Shown here: piece by piece, positions 55,244 to 64,000 of the stretch
Position numbering within the stretch: the first letter of the stretch is position 1
Layout of the letters: each line of letters opens with the position of its first letter
Assembly (NCBI GenBank): GCA_029225225.1
Contig: JAQXWB010000043.1
Span: 1 to 64,000 of the forward strand
Origin: Bacillota bacterium
GTDB taxonomy: Bacteria > Bacillota > Clostridia > Oscillospirales > Oscillospiraceae
Length of the DNA: 64,000 bases
Direction of reading: 5' to 3'
The notes under the pieces: model-generated
The model's database searches: none
The model's input: only the letters and a program-made list of their open reading frames with translations
What the model was told of the DNA's origin: nothing
Translations under genes and position numbers: made by a program

Positions 55244-57061
55244 ATCAAACAAAAGAAGAAAGCGAGACTTTTCCGTCATCTTGGGAAGTGTCTCGGAAGC
55301 TACAAGCGCTGGACGATTGCGGCAGCGATCTTCGGCAGCGTCGAGGTTATATTGGAGATATTGATTCCTATTTTAATGTCCGTGATCGTAGACGGCGGTC
55401 TGTATCGGGAGGAGGACTTTATTCTGCGCTCTCTCTTTCCCGACGCACTGGTTGCGAATCGCAATCGCTTTGTCCTCGTTGTCGGCGCAGGGATGGTCTT
55501 TGTCGCCTGCCTTTCGATGCTCTGCGGGCTGTTGAGCGCCCGCTGCTCCGCAGTTGCCAGTCAAGGCTTCGCGAAAAATCTGCGGAGCAACCTACTGCAA
55601 AAGATTCAAGGCTTTTCCTTTTCCAACATCGACAGGTTCTCTACACCGAGCCTGATCACCCGTGGGACGACCGACGTCAATACCGTCCGTACCTCCATGC
55701 ACCAGCTTCTGCGCACGCTCTCCCGCTCCCCGATCATGCTGGTCATGGCAACCGTGATGGCATTCACCATAGCGCCGCGCCTCGCACTGATCTTTTTGTT
55801 CTCCATTCCGTTGCTGGCGGGCGTACTGATCATATTGATGAAGATCGGCCAGCCGCGTTTCAAGCGGATGCTGCGAAAGACGGATGCCATGAACCGCGCC
55901 GTGCAGGAAAACCTTGTCAGCAGCCGCGTCGTCAAAGCATACGTCCGCGGTGACTACGAATCCGAGCGCTTCCGTGACACCGCCGAGGAGCTGCGTCAGG
56001 CAACGCTCTCCTCCTCCCGCCTGTTCACGCTGACCGGTCCGATCCAAATGCTCATCATGTGGGGCTGCACCATTCTTCTGCTCCTGTTCGGCGGCAGAGA
56101 GATCATCTTCCACACCACAGGGCTTCTGACAGGCGAGCTTGTCAGCCTCGTTTCTTACGCAACACAGGCGGTCAACTCTCTGACCGCGATCTCGTGGCTC
56201 ATCATGTCCATGTCCCGCGCGCAGGCTTCACTTGTGCGAATCAACGAGGTCTTCGACGAATCGCAGGATATTGCCGACGGCCCCTGTGGCGAGCCGGTAA
56301 AGGATGGCAGCGTCGATTTTGAGGATGTCTGCTTCAGCTATACCAAGAATGCGGACAAGCCCACCCTCAATCATATCACCGTCCATATTCGCAGCGGTGA
56401 GACGCTCGGGGTCATCGGCGGCACGGGCGAGGGAAAATCCACATTTGTCAACCTGATCCCACGCTTTTATGACACACTTTCCGGAACCGTTCGCGTAGGC
56501 GGGCGCGATGTCAAGGACTATACACTGCAAGTGCTGCGTGACGGCGTGTCGATGGTGCTGCAAAACGGCACGCTCTTTTCCGGCACAATTGCCGATAATC
56601 TCCGTTGGGGCAAGCCGGATGCAACCCTTGCGGAAATGCGGGAGGCGTGTGCCATCGCCTGCGCGGACGAATTTATCGACCGGTTTGCCGACGGCTATGA
56701 AACGATGCTCGAGCAAAATGCCGCCAACCTATCCGGCGGTCAAAAGCAACGTCTGCGCATCGCCCGCGCCGTCATAAAGCATCCGAAAATTCTGATTCTT
56801 GACGATTCCACCAGCGCCGTAGACATGACGACCGACGAGCACATCCGCAGCGCGCTGCGCACCGCTCTGCCGGGCACAACAAAGATCATCATCGCGCAGC
56901 GCATCGCCTCTATCATGGCGTGCGACCGTATCCTCGTTTTGGACGAGGGAAAGCTTTCGGATATCGGAACGCACGAGGAGCTGATGTCGCGCAGCCATAT
57001 CTATCGTGATGTCTATCAAAGCCAAATGCGAGAGGAGGCGGCTGCACATGGCAAAGGTTGA
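55244..57061 (+). CDS. ABC exporter half-transporter (TM-NBD fusion), first gene
   Basis: TM domain plus GGTGEGKSTFVNLIPRFYDTLSG, LSGGQKQRLRIARAVIKHPKILILDD; good RBS precedes ATC codon at 55244, so start is uncertain. Confidence 0.9.
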   Translation: MKQKKKARLFRHLGKCLGSYKRWTIAAAIFGSVEVILEILIPILMSVIVDGGLYREEDFILRSLFPDALVANRNRFVLVVGAGMVFVACLSMLCGLLSARCSAVASQGFAKNLRSNLLQKIQGFSFSNIDRFSTPSLITRGTTDVNTVRTSMHQLLRTLSRSPIMLVMATVMAFTIAPRLALIFLFSIPLLAGVLIILMKIGQPRFKRMLRKTDAMNRAVQENLVSSRVVKAYVRGDYESERFRDTAEELRQATLSSSRLFTLTGPIQMLIMWGCTILLLLFGGREIIFHTTGLLTGELVSLVSYATQAVNSLTAISWLIMSMSRAQASLVRINEVFDESQDIADGPCGEPVKDGSVDFEDVCFSYTKNADKPTLNHITVHIRSGETLGVIGGTGEGKSTFVNLIPRFYDTLSGTVRVGGRDVKDYTLQVLRDGVSMVLQNGTLFSGTIADNLRWGKPDATLAEMREACAIACADEFIDRFADGYETMLEQNAANLSGGQKQRLRIARAVIKHPKILILDDSTSAVDMTTDEHIRSALRTALPGTTKIIIAQRIASIMACDRILVLDEGKLSDIGTHEELMSRSHIYRDVYQSQMREEAAAHGKG

Positions 57062-58871
57062 ACTGCGGAATTACCGCAAGGCACGCACGCCGTTCCGTAC
57101 CCTCCTACGTCTGTTCCGTTATTTTAAGCACTGCCGCCCCATTTTGATCTGCGCGCTTCTTTCGATCCTTGTCTATGCCGTCGCAACGGTTGCTGCCTCT
57201 TATTGCATGCGGCCTCTGGTCAATCTGTTGGAGGGCAGCGGTATTACCCCGAGTGAGACGCAGGCAAAGTACCTTGCTCTATTGCTTGGTCTGGCGGGGC
57301 TTTACCTGTTGAGCGCGGTGACAAATTATCTGCTGAACCGTCTGATGCTGGAATGCAGCACGGTCATCATGCGCGAGCTGCGCACGGAGCTTTTTGCGAA
57401 AATGCAGCGGCTTCCCATCAGCTATTTTGACGAACATACCAACGGCAGCCTCATGAGCTATTTCACAAACGATATTGAAGCAACCAACGAGCTTTTACAG
57501 CACAGCATCACGCAGCTTTTGATCTCCGTGATCTCTCTGGTCGGTACGATTGCCATGATGCTTGTGTTAAGCATGAAGCTCTTTGCCATCATGGTCGTTC
57601 TCGGCGCGATTATTGCCGTTATTGTGCGCGTCACGACGAAGATCAGCGCCCGCAGTTACCGTGCGCAGCAGAAAAACGCCGCAGAGGTCAACGGCTATAT
57701 CGAGGAGATGATCGCCGGGCAGCGCGATATCAAGGTCTTTACGCACGAAGCGGAGGTCATGCGGGACTTCGCCGTCATCAACGAGGCGCTGTATTCCTCG
57801 GCAACTACGGCAACCACCGTCACCTCCATGGTCGGCCCCATTTTAAACAACCTCTCGCATATTTTCTACGCCCTCACCTGCGCCATCGGCGTCGTATGGC
57901 TTACGGGCGAGGGTACGGGCGGCATCCTTATCACCTTCCTGCAATATATCCGCAATTTTGCCGAGCGCGTCAGTCAAATCTCCGAGCAATTCAATTCCAT
58001 CATGCTCGCCCTTGCAGGCGGAGAGCGCATCTTTGATGTGCTGGATATGCCGGACGAGCTCGACGAGGGCAGTGTCCGTTTAGAGCGGCGCGGCAGAGAA
58101 TACGATTGGGTGTGCGCCGACGGAACAACGGTTCCTTTACAGGGCGACGTCCGCTTCCACAATGTCGATTTCTCCTATATTTCGGGAAAGCCCGTCCTGC
58201 AAAAGCTCTCGCTTTATGCAAAGCCGGGGCAAAAAATCGCCTTTGTCGGCTCAACGGGTGCGGGTAAAACCACGATCACCAACCTCATCAACCGATTCTA
58301 CGATATTCAGGGCGGTCAGATCACCTATGACGGCATTGATGTCCGTGAGATTCAAAAGGATGACCTGCGCCGCTCCCTTGGTATTGTTTTGCAAGACACC
58401 CATCTGTTTACCGGCACGGTCATGGAGAATATTCGTTACGGCAAGTTGGACGCGACGGACGAGGATTGCATTCGTGCGGCAAAGATCGCCAATGCGCACT
58501 ACTTTATTTCACATCTGCCCGATGGCTATGAAACGGTGCTGCATTCCGACGGTGCAAATCTGAGTCAGGGGCAGCGGCAATTGATCGCTATTGCTCGCGC
58601 AGCCGTCTCCGAAGCCCCCGTACTCATTCTGGACGAAGCGACCTCTTCCGTCGATACGCGCACGGAAAAGCTGATCGAACGCGGCTTAGACGGTCTGATG
58701 CGTGGCCGCACGGTGTTCGTGATCGCGCACCGTCTGTCTACCGTCCGAAACGCCGATGCCATTCTCGTGTTGGAAAATGGAAAGGTCATTGAGCGCGGCA
58801 GCCATGCAGACCTTTTGAAGCAGAAGGGACAGTATTACCGCCTGTATACAAACATGACGGAGCTTTCCTGA
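57048..58871 (+). CDS. ABC exporter half-transporter (TM-NBD fusion), second gene
   Basis: GSTGAGKTTITNLINRFYDIQGG, LSQGQRQLIAIARAAVSEAPVLILDEATSSVDTRTE. Confidence 0.95.
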   Translation: MAKVELRNYRKARTPFRTLLRLFRYFKHCRPILICALLSILVYAVATVAASYCMRPLVNLLEGSGITPSETQAKYLALLLGLAGLYLLSAVTNYLLNRLMLECSTVIMRELRTELFAKMQRLPISYFDEHTNGSLMSYFTNDIEATNELLQHSITQLLISVISLVGTIAMMLVLSMKLFAIMVVLGAIIAVIVRVTTKISARSYRAQQKNAAEVNGYIEEMIAGQRDIKVFTHEAEVMRDFAVINEALYSSATTATTVTSMVGPILNNLSHIFYALTCAIGVVWLTGEGTGGILITFLQYIRNFAERVSQISEQFNSIMLALAGGERIFDVLDMPDELDEGSVRLERRGREYDWVCADGTTVPLQGDVRFHNVDFSYISGKPVLQKLSLYAKPGQKIAFVGSTGAGKTTITNLINRFYDIQGGQITYDGIDVREIQKDDLRRSLGIVLQDTHLFTGTVMENIRYGKLDATDEDCIRAAKIANAHYFISHLPDGYETVLHSDGANLSQGQRQLIAIARAAVSEAPVLILDEATSSVDTRTEKLIERGLDGLMRGRTVFVIAHRLSTVRNADAILVLENGKVIERGSHADLLKQKGQYYRLYTNMTELS

Positions 58872-58990
58872 TGCACTTGACGCAATAATACGCAGGCAAG
58901 CAACAAAGAACTCCCGGACGCGTCCGCCACTCCCCCGGCACTACATATTTATCAGTACATCAAAAAACTCCGCGATTTACAATAATATTC

Positions 58991-59034
58991 AAAAAACATC
59001 GGAGTCAGGTACAGCGCCTGACTCCGATGCTTTT
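58991..59034. terminator. Strong bidirectional hairpin
   Basis: aaaaaacatcggagtcagg tacagcg cctgactccgatgctttt. Confidence 0.85.
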
Positions 59035-59226
59035 ATAAAATCTTTAGTAAGACGAGGAGATATTCCCGTCATATATCGGCTGTTCCCTTTGTCGCGGTAA
59101 GTTTTCGCGTGTAGATCGTAAGGCGTGCTTTCCGATCATCCATACCGCAATCCTTCTCCGAAATACGCCGAGTTCCATGTCATCAAGACTCATCTCCATC
59201 GCGTGTTCCACAGGCGCAGCAGCAGC

Positions 59227-60054
59227 TTACTTGTTTGTCTTTTTATAGGTGACCTCAAGACCCTTATCCGGGTGATATTTCCACGAAACGGTGATTCCGA
59301 GTTCCTCGAAGGTCTCTGTCTGCTTACCATCCGCTCCGGTCGTCTCGCCCATTTCACTGAACAGGGAATCCGGCAGACCCAAAGCGTTGTTCACGTCCTC
59401 AACGGCATAATAAGCGGAGGGATACGCCAAGCCGTTATCATCCTCGTCATAGGGATTGGTATCTATGCTCAGATAGCTGCCGTCGGAGCCAACCTTCGCC
59501 CAAACGGGGTTGCAATACTCATCATAAAGCTTTTCAAAATCAGGGCCCTTGCTCCCGCCGAGAGATACAATCAAAACAACGGCAATGATAATCACTGCTG
59601 CCGCGGCAATGCCGATTATCAGCGGAAGCGTTTTCTTTTTACTGCCGGTCTTTTGGATGCCCGCGTTATATTGGTTGATCGAGGAAGCTACCGCAGCGTC
59701 AACGGCAAGCCCTACCTTTTGACCGCATCTGTGGCAGAATTCCTGTCCGTCCTGCAGCTCTGCGCCACAATACGCGCAATGATTCACCTGCTTCCTGACT
59801 CTGGGCGTTCCGCATTTCGGGCAAAACTCCTGCCCGTCTTCAAATGTATTTCCGCAGGTTGCGCACACCGCCGTCGGACGAGGGGGCTGCGCGGCAGAGC
59901 GCTGCTCTTGACAGCCGAAGGTCGTACACCCTCCGTTTTCTCTCCAGCAGCTTTCGTGATGCACAATGCCGCAGGAAGGACACACAATAACAGCGTCCCC
60001 CTCTTTCAGCACCGTTTTGCAAAATGGGCACACCTTGCCGACATAGCTTTCCAT
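59227..60054 (-). CDS. Membrane protein with N-terminal prokaryotic RING-like/zinc-ribbon modules
   Basis: VCPFCKTVLKEGDAVIVCPSCGIVHHESCWRENGGCTTFGC, then CATCGNTFEDGQEFCPKCG and CAYCGAELQDGQEFCHRCG; TM LPLIIGIAAAAVIIIAVVLIVSL. Confidence 0.85.
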   Translation of the reverse strand: MESYVGKVCPFCKTVLKEGDAVIVCPSCGIVHHESCWRENGGCTTFGCQEQRSAAQPPRPTAVCATCGNTFEDGQEFCPKCGTPRVRKQVNHCAYCGAELQDGQEFCHRCGQKVGLAVDAAVASSINQYNAGIQKTGSKKKTLPLIIGIAAAAVIIIAVVLIVSLGGSKGPDFEKLYDEYCNPVWAKVGSDGSYLSIDTNPYDEDDNGLAYPSAYYAVEDVNNALGLPDSLFSEMGETTGADGKQTETFEELGITVSWKYHPDKGLEVTYKKTNK

Positions 60055-60314
60055 TCGCAGCTCCTCCTTTTCAGACAATTGTTTTAAATTATGACCGAAT
60101 CTTTCCGGCAAAAGAAGCAGGGCCTTTACATGGATTGTACATTGGGTCATTCAATTTGTCAAGGTATTCTCAAGTATTTTGTCAAGTATCGCCGCATAGT
60201 CACATGTACCCTCCTTTTTTGATAAAGGAAACCACTTCCCTCCTATCTTCGGAAGAAAGTGGTTCTGTCTGTGCTTTATAGGGTTGGCAGCTTTCGTCTG
60301 TCAAAGCGCAAGGC

Positions 60315-61136
60315 TCACTTCACGGAAGAATTGTTTTTCCGCATTTCATCCACCGTTTGTCCGGTAAGCGGATGTCGCTTCCATGGCGCGATTTGCGACA
60401 GGGGGATAAGCACAAAGTCTCGCAGATGCATTTCCGCATGGGGAATATGCAGTGTCGGCGTATCCACTACCAAATCGTCATACAAAAGAATGTCTAGATC
60501 CAGTGTTCGCGGGCCCCAGCGAAGCTCCCTGACGCGGTTCGCCTCCTGTTCAATGCCGTGAAGCACCTCCAACAGCTCCTCCGGCTCCAACATGGTACGC
60601 AGTTCCAGTGCGCCGTTGAGGAAATCGTCCTGCTTCACGCCGCCGTAAGGCGCGGTCACCAGATAATCGGAAACCTGCTTCACCTGACAGTCCTGCCGTT
60701 CCTGCAAACGCCTTACCGCCATGTCGAGATAGCCTTTTTTGTCCCCCATATTGGAGCCAAGGGCAATATACGCCGTATGCCAGCCGCGCGTGATCTCCAC
60801 GGAAACCGTCTCCAAGGGAAGACCGATAGGCGCCCACGGCTTTTCAAGCTTCAGCTCCACCTGCTCGATCAGCGGGAATTCCAGCAGCAACGCACAGGCA
60901 AGCTGCTCTGCGACGCTTTCCAGCAGTTTCCGGGTATGCGCAGTGACAAACGTCTGAATAAAGTGGCTGACTTTCCCGTAATCAATCGAAAAAGCAAGCT
61001 CATCCGTCAGTCCCGCTTTTCTGGTATGGGTATGCAGAACGGCGGAGATCACAAATTTTTGCCCGAGCGTATTTTCCTCCGGATAAACGCCGTGCTTCGC
61101 GAACACTTCCAACCGATGTATGGTAATCTTATCCAT
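60315..61136 (-). CDS. folBK: Bifunctional dihydroneopterin aldolase / HPPK
   Basis: FolB MDKITIHRLEVFAKHGVYPEENTLGQKFVIS...; FolK TAYIALGSNMGDKKGYLDMAV...ELRWGPRTLDLDILLYDDLVVDTPTLHIPH. Confidence 0.95.
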   Translation of the reverse strand: MDKITIHRLEVFAKHGVYPEENTLGQKFVISAVLHTHTRKAGLTDELAFSIDYGKVSHFIQTFVTAHTRKLLESVAEQLACALLLEFPLIEQVELKLEKPWAPIGLPLETVSVEITRGWHTAYIALGSNMGDKKGYLDMAVRRLQERQDCQVKQVSDYLVTAPYGGVKQDDFLNGALELRTMLEPEELLEVLHGIEQEANRVRELRWGPRTLDLDILLYDDLVVDTPTLHIPHAEMHLRDFVLIPLSQIAPWKRHPLTGQTVDEMRKNNSSVK

Positions 61137-61144
61137 CGTATCCT

Positions 61145-61951
61145 TTACCCACCCAAAATTGCCTCAGTCATCTGAATGACCCGTTTGTTTTCCTTCACAT
61201 CATGCACGCGGACAAAGGCGCAGCCCTTCATCACGCCGATCACCGTCGTCGCAAGCGTTCCTTCGACGCGCTGATCCGTCGGAAGGTCAAGCGTCAGACC
61301 GATCACGGATTTGCGGGAGGTTCCGAGCAGGATCGGAAAGCCAAGGGTGTGCAGTATGTCCACATGGTGGATCGCGCTCAGATTCATCTCATAGGTTTTT
61401 CCGAACCCGACACCCGGATCCAAAATGATCTTGTCGTCCGCAACGCCCGCGTCTCTTGCAATCCGAACGCAGAGTTCCATATCCTTTACCATGTCTTCCA
61501 AGAAATTCTGATAGACCGGTTCCTTGCGGTTATGCATCAGGCAGCAGGCAGCGCCGTATTGCGCCGTCAGCTCCGCTACCCTGCCGTCATGGCGGAAGCC
61601 CCAAATATCGTTCACCAAATCTGCCCCCGCTTGCAGCGCCGCCTCCGCAACCTTGCTCTTGTAGGTATCGATGGAAACGGGCACATCAAAACGCGTTTTA
61701 ACTGCTTCGATCACAGGAACCACGCGGGCGATCTCCTCCTCGTCCGAGATCACCGTATGTCCCGGGCGGGTGGATTCCCCGCCGATGTCTATGATATCCG
61801 CGCCGTCTCGAATCATCTCCTCCGCATGTCGCAGCGCGGCATCCATTTGGTGATACCTTCCTCCGTCCGAAAAGGAATCCGGCGTCACATTGAGGATTCC
61901 CATAATGTAGGTTTTGTGCTTTACATCAAATTCTCTTTTTCCGATTTTCAT
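61145..61951 (-). CDS. folP: Dihydropteroate synthase
   Basis: YIMGILNVTPDSFSDGGRY...IIDIGGESTRPG...ILDPGVGFGKTYEMNL. Confidence 0.97.
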   Translation of the reverse strand: MKIGKREFDVKHKTYIMGILNVTPDSFSDGGRYHQMDAALRHAEEMIRDGADIIDIGGESTRPGHTVISDEEEIARVVPVIEAVKTRFDVPVSIDTYKSKVAEAALQAGADLVNDIWGFRHDGRVAELTAQYGAACCLMHNRKEPVYQNFLEDMVKDMELCVRIARDAGVADDKIILDPGVGFGKTYEMNLSAIHHVDILHTLGFPILLGTSRKSVIGLTLDLPTDQRVEGTLATTVIGVMKGCAFVRVHDVKENKRVIQMTEAILGG

Positions 61952-61972
61952 AGTCGTCTCCTGTGATGTTCG

Positions 61973-62479
61973 TCAGTATTCAATCCAAACATTTTTCGTT
62001 TCCTCCGACCAATTGCACGCCTCCCGCATCGGGCACACGAAACAGGGTCGGGATTGTTTATCCGCGCGGTAAAGATAGGCGCTCAGGGTTTCCTTCCCTG
62101 CCGCACCGTCTCGTTTTCTATGCTCTGAGATAGCACCTTGCACGGACTGTATTTCTTCAGAAGTGAAGCCGCAGTCCTGCATAATCTCTCCCGCCAGCCG
62201 CGCGCCCGCAATGTCGTGCGGCGTTCCGCTGACAAGCTGCTCATACCTTCCGATATCGTGCAGCAGCGCAGCCGCGTAGATCACATCTTTTCGAAGCTTC
62301 GCGCCGTCCTCCAAAGCGTAAATATACATCAGCCTCGCCACGTCCAAAAAATGTTCCATCGTGTGGCGGCAAAAAGCACGGTTTTCCTCTGCTTCTTGCA
62401 GGTTTTTCCACAAGGTCTGAAACTGCGGGTGGCTCTGTATGCGGTGAACGCGCTCCATATCTCTTATCCAATGCTTCAT
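61973..62479 (-). CDS. HD-domain phosphohydrolase
   Basis: HTMEHFLDVARLMYIYALE...YAAALLHDIGRYEQL...GARLAGEIMQDCGF. Confidence 0.88.
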   Translation of the reverse strand: MKHWIRDMERVHRIQSHPQFQTLWKNLQEAEENRAFCRHTMEHFLDVARLMYIYALEDGAKLRKDVIYAAALLHDIGRYEQLVSGTPHDIAGARLAGEIMQDCGFTSEEIQSVQGAISEHRKRDGAAGKETLSAYLYRADKQSRPCFVCPMREACNWSEETKNVWIEY

Positions 62480-62482
62480 GTT

Positions 62483-63040
62483 TCAGCAATGCACCATCTG
62501 CAAGAAGGTCTGCTGTAATGAATAGTCCTCCGCGAAGACGCCCCGCACAATCGTGGTCACCGTCTTGCTTCCCGGCTTCTGCACACCTCGCATGGTCATG
62601 CACATATGCTCCGCTTCGAGCATCACCATGACCCCCTTCGGCTTCAGATATTTCTCCAAAGCGTCTGCGATCTGCGCCGTCATATTTTCCTGAATCTGCG
62701 GGCGTCTGGCAAACACCTCCACGGTGCGCGCGAGCTTACTCAAGCCGGCAACGCGTCCGTCCGGGATATACGCCACATGCGCCTTGCCGTAAAACGGAAG
62801 CAGATGATGCTCGCATACGGAATAAAAGGTGATGTCCTTTTCCAAAACGATATTATTGTTGACCGCCTGAAATTGCTTGTTCAGATGCGTTGCAGGATCC
62901 TCATAAAGCCCTCCGTAAATCTGCTCACACATCCGCGCAATCCGCTCCGGCGTTTCCAACAGTCCTTCCCGCTCGACGTCCTCGCCGATTCCCTCTAACA
63001 TCAGCCGAACGCCCTGTTTGATTTTTTCATGATCCATCAT
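62483..63040 (-). CDS. folE: GTP cyclohydrolase I
   Basis: [18 protein letters not shown]...[60 protein letters not shown]. Confidence 0.97.
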   Translation of the reverse strand: MMDHEKIKQGVRLMLEGIGEDVEREGLLETPERIARMCEQIYGGLYEDPATHLNKQFQAVNNNIVLEKDITFYSVCEHHLLPFYGKAHVAYIPDGRVAGLSKLARTVEVFARRPQIQENMTAQIADALEKYLKPKGVMVMLEAEHMCMTMRGVQKPGSKTVTTIVRGVFAEDYSLQQTFLQMVHC

Positions 63041-63065
63041 GTCCCATACCACCTTAAAATCGTTT

Positions 63066-63121
63066 CGGGATGTCGGCATTTGGGCAAACAAAAAACATCC
63101 CGTTGTGAATCCGTTCGGGAT
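63066..63121 (-). promoter_or_regulatory. Candidate transcription attenuator in folE leader
   Basis: CATCCCG (63096-63102) can pair either with CGGGAT (63116-63121; terminator with U6) or CGGGATG (63066-63072; antiterminator). Confidence 0.4.
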
Positions 63122-63518
63122 AAATAATAGTATATCCCTTCACAATCGAGATGTCATTCATCTGTGTGTTGCAACGGGTGCGAATTCCATATCGTAAGAC
63201 GAGCTTTTCGTTTCCGCGGCAACTCCCCATCCACCGAACACTTGACGCATGGAATCCTATTTTGCATATTATTTATCTGCCGCTATTATACTATGGTCCC
63301 TCAAAGAATTCAACCCATTTTTACGCCGCAAGCAGAAAAAGCGCCAAAATCATCAAAGGATGGCAAGAAAATAAGTGTTCGCCGCCGACCGTCCGACGCT
63401 AAGCTCACGCAAGATCTTTTTTAATTTCTGATAAAAAAGACGGAATATGAAAAATTTCGCTTGCTTTTTTTCAAAATTGTGCTATAATAAACGCCGTAAG
63501 TTCCGCAGCACGAAATAC

Positions 63519-63595
63519 GGAGGCTTAGCTCAGCTGGTTAGAGCGCCTGCTTCACACGCAGGAGGTCGATGGTTCGAGTCCATTAGTCTCCACCA
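63519..63595 (+). tRNA. tRNA-Val (anticodon CAC)
   Basis: GGAGGCTTAGCTCAGCTGGTTAGAGCGCCTGCTTCACACGCAGGAGGTCGATGGTTCGAGTCCATTAGTCTCCACCA. Confidence 0.95.
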
Positions 63596-63600
63596 CAAAG

Positions 63601-63632
63601 AATACCTGATGCTTTGCATCAGGTATTTTTTA
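63601..63632 (+). terminator. tRNA-Val terminator
   Basis: aatacctgatgc ttt gcatcaggtattttttat. Confidence 0.85.
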
Positions 63633-63690
63633 TATTCACTTTAGAGTGATATTGTGCATTTGGGGCATACTGAACGGGAGGTGATACGGA

Positions 63691-64000
63691 ATGTGGGATG
63701 TACTCATTCTCGGCGGCGGGCCTGCCGGGATGGCGGCGGCGCTTTATTGTGCGCGGGCAGGGCTTTCCGTTGCCGTGCTGGAAAAGGCGATTGTCGGCGG
63801 GCAGATGGCGCTCGCGGAGAAGATCGAAAACTACCCTGCCGCGCGGCAGGATGGGATTGCGCTTTCCCTCGCAATGCAGAAGCAGGCGGAGGATTTCGGC
63901 GCGAGCTTCTTATATACGGAGATTGTCTCCGCAGACCTGACGGCACAGCCAAAGGTGCTTCGCAGTGCGAAAGAATGCTACGAAGCGCCCTGTGTGATTC
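63691..64000 (+). CDS. Thioredoxin reductase-like FAD oxidoreductase (truncated by window end)
   Basis: MWDVLILGGGPAGMAAALYCARAGLSVAVLEKAIVGGQMALAEKIENYPA. Confidence 0.88.
   Translation, partial: MWDVLILGGGPAGMAAALYCARAGLSVAVLEKAIVGGQMALAEKIENYPAARQDGIALSLAMQKQAEDFGASFLYTEIVSADLTAQPKVLRSAKECYEAPCVI

Noticed and set aside
58872-59226. Gene remnant in the gap
   Set aside because: No frame with recognisable protein similarity; contains a strong terminator hairpin only.

Overview
64 kb of chromosomal DNA, moderately high GC, almost certainly from an anaerobic Firmicute (Oscillospiraceae/Clostridia-like; inference from gene content such as a SpoIVFB-like protease, PdxST, ECF transporter, CsoR/CopA, ClpE-like ATPase and tRNA/rnpB context). 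Most of it is ordinary housekeeping: fol operon, isp/mur genes, PBP1A, ecfAAT-truA, clp, two two-component systems, two ABC half-exporters, rnpB, a likely 6S RNA, a likely yybP-ykoY riboswitch and five tRNAs. The most interesting locus is 1-7.7 kb. There a siroheme synthase triple fusion (dehydrogenase-methyltransferase-HemD) and a metallophore ABC importer with a structured 5' leader are divergent from one 852-aa polypeptide that fuses a CoA-disulfide/persulfide reductase, a rhodanese, a siroheme sulfite-reductase-like module and a ferredoxin. Other points worth checking: (i) two genes interrupted by in-frame TGA codons (an MgtC homologue that also lost its start codon, and DUF4956); (ii) the VTC-domain / DUF4956 / Cthe_2159-like / two-component operon; (iii) a deletion scar joining the C-terminal ends of a bacterial Pnkp RNA-repair gene and a tyrosine integrase beside tRNA-Ala; (iv) 11-bp-phased TTTCAG repeats at the -35 regions of divergent htrA and RR/HK genes; (v) a folE leader with mutually exclusive terminator/antiterminator pairing; (vi) a 169-bp CTAG-flanked MITE; (vii) a dispersed intergenic palindromic repeat family. 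All calls come from reading the sequence and supplied translations; no database searches or folding programs were run.
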